Assembly: GCA_033439295.1 (NCBI GenBank)
Contig: JAVTLE010000023.1
Span: 1,612,001 to 1,676,000 of the forward strand
DNA length: 64,000 nucleotides
Origin: Deuterostichococcus epilithicus
Taxonomy: Eukaryota > Chlorophyta > Trebouxiophyceae > Prasiolales > Stichococcaceae
Direction: 5' to 3'
Part shown: positions 56,349 to 64,000 of the stretch, piece after piece
Position numbering within the stretch: position 1 is the stretch's first letter
Layout: the number at the start of each line of letters is the position of its first letter
The notes under the pieces: model-generated
Databases searched by the model: none
Seen by the model: only the letters and a program-made list of their open reading frames with translations
Told to the model about the DNA's origin: nothing
Program-made: the position numbers and the translations under genes

Positions 56349-56820
56349 AGCTGGTCGTAGGACTACATGAGGTACATGGATGGCGATGTTGTCGCGGCGC
56401 AGCCTGTGTCTCCACCCTGTGTCTCCACCGATGAATGGGTACCACGAACACCTCTTGCTGCTGCTTAAACACTTTGCACTTTTGTAAGAACGAAAATATT
56501 GGATAAATTTACAGCTGGAATGGGTGAGAAAGTGCTGCGGAACCTACCAAAACCCGTACACGGCTTCCTAACATCAGGTGCAACATAGGCACAAGTCTTG
56601 GAATAAGACAACATCTGCGCCTGCGCCCTGGAGGCGTCACTTCGAAGCATCTGCAGAAGCTGCACGGCCTGCGCCTTTGCACCGCAGCTTGGCACCACAC
56701 CCTTGCGTCAATCACGTGCAGAACGTCAAAGCACGATCTTCGACAGCGTCACAGCCCTGCCTGGCTTGAGAGACCAAAATCAGCTGGATTGCAGTGCATT
56801 ATGATGCTGCGGCGCCTCGC
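56349..56820. other. SR 3' UTR and transporter promoter
   Basis: A TGTAA box at 56483, 135 bases after the SR stop, is a credible polyadenylation signal. The remaining 330 bases contain no supported exon. Confidence 0.5.
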
Positions 56821-59055
56821 ATGACAAGATCAGAGCTCGAGATGTCCTCAACTTCGAGCGGGCATGCGGCCGTGGGGAGCCACCTCGAGGATGTGGAAGG
56901 TGCCTCTGGCAACGCAGACGAGGGGCAGCGTCGTGGCGCAGCAGCTGCGCCACGGGAATCGCTGCTCGTCAGGGCGTGGTGGCTCTTTCTGATCGTCATC
57001 ATCCATGCCGTATGGGGCCTGTACCCCGTCGTGGCACGTTGGCTGCAGACCCGGCCAGCAGAGCCGCTGCCGGCTCTGCGACTGACGTTCTACATCAACG
57101 CCTTCGCGTGTGCCTCGCTGGCTGCATTCGTGACCCTGCCGCAGCTGCTCATCCGCCAACGGCGCGGCGCCAGCGCGGATGTGGCGGCGGACGAGACAAA
57201 GCCGATCATGGCCGGCAATGTCAACATCGAAAACGCCAGCCCTCATGCAAGCCATCAGTCGACACAGTTCTGCCGTGCCGTGCTCCTCAAGCAGCCGCAC
57301 CTTCTGCCCTTGCCAAGACCGTCAAACCTCTGCCCAAGCATGCTGGCTGTGCAGGATCATGTGGACTGAGGCTGTAGTCTGGTGGCACGCAGCGCCCCTC
57401 AAAGCGGGAGGCAGCGGCAGACATCATGATCCTTGCGGTGTCCTTGGGAGTTCTTGCGGCAGGCGCAGTGTTCGCATCGCGACTCACATCGGCTTTCATA
57501 GTGCGTCCCGCACAAAACAGCTTCCCGATTGAGTCAGGTCGAACCACTGCAGGTGTCACTGACGCAGGTCTGACATTCGCATCTGACAGCTTCAGTCGCC
57601 CGTGCAAACTCAGGTGCAGCTCATCTTCACCAGCTCGCCACTCATGACGGCGGTCGTCGGCAGCATGGTCATGGATGAACCCTGGCCGCCAAAACTTTGG
57701 GAGACACTGGGCCTGACGCTCGTTGGTTCAGGTGCCTCCCTGTTGAACTTGCTCTCCTCCTGCTCGCCGGTTATGTGCAAGCGCAACATACCTGCTTTCA
57801 ACAAGCATCAGGCTGCTGCTGGGACGTTGTTTCATAAGCCTGCGGCGGCTGCGGTGCATGTCATACCTGTTTGGGAAGAGTGCGCATGACAGATAGTGCG
57901 TCACAATGGCATTCTGGCGTGAACTGAGAGTGGCAGGCTGCGTGCAGTGTTGGTGGTGTGGGGCGGCTTGAGATCCAGCGACCACGTGCTGACTTGGCAT
58001 GACCCTCTTGGCATCGCGGTGAGCATTTGTAGCAGCTGTGGAGCTGCTCAAATAAATTGTGAAATGTGTGTGCCTGGCTGCACCAGGATGCTGTTTGCTG
58101 AGGCACATGCATGACAGACGCCACCCCACTCGCTGCAGGTTGCGCTGGCAGCAACCATGGGCATCAGCGTATACTTCGTACTAGTGAAGAAAACGGAGGG
58201 CTGGCTCTCCGGGGCCAACGTCCTGTTCATAAACTATGCAACAGTGTTTTCGTTTGCGCCCCTCTGCTCCGGTGCGGCGGCACATGGTTTGTCTTTGCCA
58301 TGACAAGCGGCTCCCGATTAAATCGCAGCCCGGCCTACTGGAGAGCGATTGCGGCACCTTCCTGAAGCGCTGCTGTATGCCTGCACTGCAGTGTTATTTG
58401 AGGGCGGCCGCTGGAGCAGCATTCTGCGATGGACACCCCTGGACTGGGCGGCGCTGCTGTACGAGGCCATTGGCGTCTATGGTGCCCACGGGGCTTCCAC
58501 CCCTGCACAACAACCCAGCATGCTTGTTCCTCCTGCGATGCCGCCTGCGAGGCGCCTGCTGTCAATGGGCTTTGCTGACCGGCACTGTCTTTGTGGCTGC
58601 AGTCATTGCTAAGTTTTCACAGCAAATCATCATCCGACGACTGAGTGAGTGCCATCGGTCTTGCTGCCACTGAGATGTGCCTGTCGCCACTGGTACACCT
58701 GTTCTGCCCACCTGCTGGTTGAACGGTGTTCGATCGCTCAGGCGCGGGCGTCTATGCAATGTTCATCTCGCTGCGTCTGGTGTTTGCGATAGCAGGCGAG
58801 AATCCCCCACATACAGTCATCCGGACTATGCCAAGCTCTGCCAAAGCTTCTGCATTGCTTCATGTGGCGGCTGAAGGAAACCTCAGCGCTGCAGGCATCT
58901 GACGCAGCCTGGAAATCTGCGCAGGCTCATACTGGATCCTAGGGGAGACAATCCACAGCGTCGTGGAAGCTGCAGGGTGTCTCATCGTGTGCCTCAGCGT
59001 TACGTTTTACATATGGGTGCAGCTCCAGAGTGGCCGACAGGACGGTAGTGCTTGA
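56821..59055 (+). CDS. EamA-like drug/metabolite transporter
   Basis: DMT-superfamily carriers have ten helices from a duplicated five-helix unit. The substrate cannot be told. The first in-frame ATG is at 56821. Exon 1 has a hydrophilic N-terminus and then WWLFLIVIIHAVWGLYPVVA and a second helix around ACASLAAFVTLPQLL. Firm later exons are 57421..57500 (ILAVSLGVLAAGAVFASRL), 57614..57731 (LIFTSSPLMTAVVGSMVMDE, then WETLGLTLVGSG) and one near 58,140-58,275 (VALAATMGISVYFVLVKKTE). Further segments are near 58,395 (WAALLYEAIGVYG), 58,550 (ALLTGTVFVAAVIAKFSQ) and 58,920-59,055 (YWILGETIHSVVEAAGCLIV), the last ending in the stop. The two P-x-MDE/G-E-T motifs suit EamA halves. Several splice joins are unresolved. 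Confidence 0.68.
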
Positions 59056-59323
59056 CATGTCTTGATTCATTGATTGAGGTTGTTGCGCTGCGATTCGGCG
59101 CCATGTCGCTCTTTGGGGCTCCCGAGTCTGCTTAGATGTTTTCAGGATGCAACAGAAGTGTCTTCAAAGCAGAAGCTGTGTTCCAGGGACGTGTCAATAA
59201 TTGCGTGAAACGTTCAAGCACTCAACGGTCGGTCACCATCCAAAATTGCAGCAGCAGCAGCAGCAGCAGCCACGGTGCACACCGTCATCCCCATGAAATC
59301 ACAACTGCACCCACACACAGGTA
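59056..59323. other. Convergent spacer, transporter / ABCB
   Basis: Shared 3' region of two genes ending towards each other, including a short GCA microsatellite. No other feature was seen. Confidence 0.45.
59248..59270 (+). repeat. GCA microsatellite
   Basis: About seven and a half perfect GCA units. It lies outside the coding models, in the 3' flank between convergent genes. Confidence 0.9.
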
Positions 59324-62300
59324 TCACCGCGAGAGCGACAGGCTCTGCGAGCTGATGAGCCGTTTGTAATATCCGCCCTGCTCTATGAGGTCATCATGTG
59401 TCCCCAGCTCCACCACTCTGCCGGCGTCCAGCACCGCAATCTGGTCCGCTGACTGCGCATCGCAGGGTAAAAATACGCTCATGATGCTGCCTGTGGGCAG
59501 CACTGTTGACAGCCTGACATTGCCAGGATTGCACACGACACCTGCTTAGTACAGACGCGCATTTGGCAGCACAGGGTCATGACCTTCACAAGACCGTTTT
59601 CAGTCACCCCACACACCTGGACGGTGGACAGCCGGTGCGCCACGATGAGCACCGTGCGCCCAGTCACCAGCCTCTCCACCGCCGACTGTACCAGCCGCTC
59701 GCTCATCGCGTCCAGCGCTGCAGCCAAACAAAGCCAAAGTGTTCATGCAGCCCAAAACAGGGTGATCGCATCAGTCTGTTGCACTCACGACATGCTCTGC
59801 AGTTTAGTCTGCGCCATGGCGCAGAGACTTCAGCCGCTGAGTGCCGACGTGAAACGACAAGGAGCAATTGGCGGGCACCCACCGCTGGTGGCCTCGTCAA
59901 GGATCAGGATGGGCGAGTCCTGCAGGGGAAGAGGGCAAAAATCACGTCAGAAATCCCTGCATTCTCCGAACGCCCTCGGCACACAACGCAGCATCTTGAG
60001 CCTGTGTGCAAGCCCTCCGAGACTGGCACACATGCGGCAGCATCATGGAAGCGCAGCGCCAAGCCGGGCCTGGCACCTTGATGAGGGCGCGTGCAATGGC
60101 GATGCGCTGCCGCTGGCCGCCAGACAGCAGGCCGCCCCGGTCGCCAACCGGCGTGTCATACCCCTCTGGCAGCTCTGCATGTGTGCACAGAATGCGGGCT
60201 CAAATACATTCTGCTGTGAGCAGTAACAGCAACCCGGCATGCCTCAGTTCTGGAATGCATGCCAGCTGCATCTACTCTGCCGGGATTTCGTGCAGCTCGG
60301 CTGTGGCAAAAAGACGATCAGAGTCGACACGTCTGCAGGGCAGGCCGCCGCCACGCACGGGCCCCAGCAACCCGCCTGCGATGAATTCGTGGGCGTTGGC
60401 GGCGCGAGCAGCCTCCTCCACCTCTGCCGCGCTGCACCGCCCATACCGCCCATACGCGATGTTGTCCGCGATGGTCCCTGCGGAGCCCCAGAAGGAAGAG
60501 CGGCTCTGCCACATCAGTCGCAACTGGTGGCTGCGCCTCCGATCCGCCGGTCGCCACAGCGCCAGGCAGTACAGCACCAGTACAGCAGGCTGCAGCCTGG
60601 AGACTGGGCGCATGTGCAAACGGGAAGGCAGCTGTATGTATGGTCGTTGGACGCAGGTGTGACTGGCATGCAGGCTTCGCGTAGAAGCATCAAAGGACGC
60701 ACCGGCAAAGAGGACGGGCTCCTGGCTGACGAGCGCGACGGCCTTTGACCACTCCCCCCGCGTGAACTCCTCTGCCGAGGTCGACCCCAGGAAGATGCCA
60801 CCTGCAGATAGGCAGTGACTGGTTTGGGTTCCAGGGTCCAATCACGCTTGCAGTGTCAGTCATCAAAGCCTCCGGCATCGACACACAGCTTGCTGGCGGC
60901 CAAGCGCAGGACGGCTGCCCCTCTGCTCCTACTCAAATCCCGAAGCCAGGAGGCACCACTCGCACGCGTGACAGACTGCTTGAGAGCACAGACCCGTCGA
61001 CGTCCTGCCGTGGAGGTTTGCCACAGCTTCGCTGAAGGCCGCCTGCCAGGCTCGCCGCACCTTCGTCGGGCTCGTAGAAGCGGGACAGCAGGGAGGCGAT
61101 GGTGGACTTGCCGGCGCCGGAGCGGCCCACCACCGCCGTCGACGTGCCTCGCTTCAGCTCCAGGTCCAGGCCCTTGAGCACTGCAGCGGGGAGGGGTTCG
61201 GCACGGTCAGCGGGGGCGTGTACTAGGAAGGCCTTCCGCAACGCATGAGCAGCTGCGGATGTGCCTGGAAGCGCAGACCAACATGGAGCCTCCCCTCGAG
61301 CACAGAACCCGTGCTGCCTGAAGTTCTGCAAAGAGAGTGGGTCCGGTCGCAGGAGGTGAGCAGGAGAGGTGAAAGCAAGGCAGAGGCACCTCCAGAGTTT
61401 GGCCGCAGCGGGTAGGAGAAGGACACATTCTGCAGCCGGAGGTTGCCGGCCCTGGCCGCCTCCACGGCCCCGTCGCCTGCGCAGCAGAGACACCGATCAG
61501 GGCATCAGTTCGGGGACTCATCCAGGTTCAGGCTCCTGCTTGACTCAATCTCGCAAAGAAACTGCAGGTGAACGGGCTGTCGCCATGATTCCAGCATCAG
61601 CAGACGGTGCTTCACAGATGCAGCAAGCAGTGCTCTGCGATGCGCACCTGCGTCGGGACCGTAGGGCTGGCGGTCGATGGGCATCGCGGAGTTGGTGTTG
61701 GCGTACTCCCACCAGGCGCCCGGCGGCAGCGCGCCCGCCATGGAGGGATCCGGCGACGCCGCCTCCAGCAGCTCCTGTATCCTGCAGCCGCCGACAACAC
61801 AACGGCGCTCAGGCACCATCTCTTCTCCGAGGGAATGTGACGGGCGGCTGCACGCACCGCTGCGGAGAATGCTTTTACACTCGGGCCCCTGCCGTGCCTC
61901 CGACGACAGTGCACTTCCGTGCGCAGCCCGAGGTGCTGCCTGGGTCACGCCACTCAGCTGCCGGTCGCAACAAGACAGCAGGCGCACACCGTCGCACAGC
62001 AGCGGTGGCCTTGCGCAGGTCGGCAGTGGTCTGGATGGCGCCCTGCGTGCTGAAGATGAGCGCGAAGGTGTAGCCGATGGCCGACAGCAGCAGCCGCACC
62101 GGCAGCAGCCCATGCGCCACCAGCCAGCCGCCCCAAGAATAGACTGCGAGCAGGCTGGCGTGCACCGCGCCCCTGCGCGGAACAGCATTTCTCAGCGATA
62201 TGAGTGCAGCCGCAGCGTTGCTCGAACTGTGCGAAGCGCGCAAACTGCGGTTCAGAATGGACTTGCACCAAATCATCCCCAGCAGCGCGGCCCATGCAGT

Positions 62301-64000
62301 GGCACATGACGCAGGCACAGTTAGGGCCACTAGCTGGCGCACAGGTGCTGTGGTCCCGCAGCAGGCGGCAACAAGCATCTCTTGACTTGTGAAGTGTAAA
62401 CTTGTATCAGGCGGCGGGCGGTGCACATCTGGCAGGCGCACCGGTTGATGGACTCCAGGTTGGCCTTGGCGCGCGCAAAGCCCAGGCCGCTGTGGTAGGA
62501 GGCGGTCACATACTGCCCAAAGCGCTCCCGCTCCAGGGCCTCCCCCGCGAACGACCTGCAAGCATTCGCAAGCAGTTTGCGAGTCGTCAGCGAGACGGTG
62601 CTAGGCGTTGCAGTAGCGCTGCATCCAGCGGAGCAGCGTCACGGCGCCGCCGGCTGTCCATGGCCTGTCAGATGGTCCCTACACTACAACGACACAGCTG
62701 CGCGCTGCTGCGCGGCACTGCCTCTGAGATTCGGCAGGCATGAGATTGCCGGCGGCAGGTGATGGAAGCAGCAATGCACAGTGGACACAGAAAAACGCGC
62801 CTGACGGTGCGTATGCCGGAGAACGCCTGCGCGGCGACGGAGGACATGCGAGCCAGCGCGTTGCTGTTGTTGCGCTCCACCGTTTTCGTCTGACGCTTGT
62901 ACAGCGATGCCGTGAACGCCGCGCCCACGATCACGCCTGTGCGGCGGCATCACCGTGCTCGTTGCCGCACGCCAGTGGCTTCCTGTGGCTGCTGTGGTGC
63001 GGCCGTGTGGACTGAGGCGTCCAAGCAAACTGCGATGGACCGCAGGCGCCGCGGGCAGCGCCTCCATGCCCCCCACATCCTCCCTCTCAGCAAGGGGTTT
63101 GCCTCGGTCGCCTCAAGGTGACCGCGCAGGCGGCGCACCTGCCAGCACCGGCCCCAGGCGCCAGGAGAGCGCGAACAGTACCACCACGGCGCCACTCGCC
63201 TCCAGCATCGCGCGCGGCCCACGATCCCGCGACACATTGCTGCACGCGTCGCACGAGATGTCAGCGAGCCAAGAGTGTGTGACTTCCACGTCCTTCAGAC
63301 CTAAGTGCTTCTCAAACCCTGGCCGAGAGGCAGGCGACAAACGCCAGGGACATCCACAACCATGACCAGGCTATGCACATGCTCCAAGGTAAGCTAGCAA
63401 GGCAAGTTCATTTGACGAGGGTTTTCGCGGGCCGCACTTGAAGACCAGGGTGCGCAGCGAGTCCAGCTCGTTGGAGATGAGCGACGTCAGCTCGGCGGAA
63501 TCATGCCGGTCGAAAAAGTCGATGCGCTGCAGCAGCAGTGTGCGAAATAGCTCTCGTCTGATCGTTGCCAGCACCTGCAAAGACAAGCATTCTTAAAAAT
63601 CACAATCAGAACGAGCTGATGTTTAGCATACCGAAGCCGTCAAACACACTCGTGCAGGCGAGAAGGTTTTGCAAAAGCGGAGGTCATGGACGAAACGCCT
63701 TGCAAAGACTCCGACCATTGCCATCCTCACCTTTTCGCCTGCGGCGCACATGTGGGTGATGTACACCCGTGTGAGCAGCGGCTCGATGATGTAAATTGCC
63801 GCAAAGAGCGCAAAGAACGCCGGGTACTGCTGCAGGGTGTACTGGCTCTTGCCGACCAGCATCTCGAACAGGAAGCCCGTGATGATCGGCGACGACAGGT
63901 TGCACGCCGTGCAGATGACCAGAGCCACCGCTGCGTCAGAGAAGCGACGCTCCAACGGTCACACAGCTATGATGCAGGAGCCTCATGATATATGCTTGCT
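59324..64000 (-). CDS. Half-size ABCB transporter (N-terminus off right edge)
   Basis: This is an ATP-driven exporter with one membrane domain and one nucleotide-binding domain, working as a dimer. About fifteen exons are visible. Membrane part: [14 protein letters not shown] and [19 protein letters not shown] (near 63,730-63,930), [20 protein letters not shown] (near 63,500), [18 protein letters not shown] (near 63,190), [20 protein letters not shown] (near 62,860) and [19 protein letters not shown] (near 62,080). Nucleotide domain: Walker [10 protein letters not shown] (near 61,110), Q-loop [12 protein letters not shown] (near 60,720), signature [16 protein letters not shown] (near 60,110), Walker [10 protein letters not shown] (near 59,900) and the H-loop IVAHRLSTV (near 59,640). 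The tail ends [11 protein letters not shown] at 59324. The form suits organelle or plastid TAP-like ABCBs, but targeting lies off the edge. Confidence 0.9.

Noticed and set aside
59248-59270. GCA run as a polyglutamine tract
   Set aside because: It lies between the stop codons of two convergent genes and joins no supported exon.
1-64000. tRNA, rRNA, transposable or virus-like elements
   Set aside because: No tRNA arms, rRNA motifs, terminal repeats, reverse transcriptase, integrase or capsid-type motifs were noticed on reading. A dedicated search could still find something small.

Overview
The window is nuclear DNA from a green alga. GC content is moderately high and coding regions are rich in Ala and Gly. 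Genes are packed 0.2-1.7 kb apart and split into many small exons by introns of roughly 100-300 bases with donors often reading GTGCG. Protein families point to the green lineage: an LMBR1-like membrane protein, a chloroplast-type RsmI, a plant-like MSH4, an RSZ-type SR protein and an M43 secreted metalloprotease. A trebouxiophyte (Chlorella/Coccomyxa relative) is my best guess; no marker gene proves it. No rRNA, tRNA, CRISPR, virus-like element or intact transposon was seen.

Layout, left to right: MSH4 (partial, -), NHP2 (-), AMSH-like JAMM deubiquitinase (+), M43 metalloprotease (+), CFDP1/SWC5-like (+), LMBR1-like protein (-), J-domain protein (+), BTAF1/MOT1 (-, about 12.6 kb), a 1,477-residue FHA/H1-like/tandem-BRCT protein resembling MDC1 (+), a conserved protein of unknown function (+), RsmI (-), TIM50 (+), SMU1 (+), a thioredoxin-fold protein with a C-terminal zinc-binding motif (-), an RSZ-type SR splicing factor (+), an EamA-like transporter (+) and a half-size ABCB transporter (partial, -). 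Most models below were spliced by hand; those with exon lists close in phase from ATG to stop.

Functions are mostly housekeeping. Four genes act on chromatin or chromosomes (MSH4, CFDP1, BTAF1, FHA-BRCT), three on RNA (NHP2, SMU1, SR protein) and two on organelles (RsmI, TIM50, sharing a 244-base divergent promoter).

The most unusual signal is in the introns. At seven or more introns in four unrelated genes, the intron holds one or two decayed copies of the adjacent exon edge, usually with its splice site, repeated at about 77-133 bases. Separately, at least eleven introns need a GC-AG donor. Together these suggest introns that form or grow by local tandem duplication across splice junctions.
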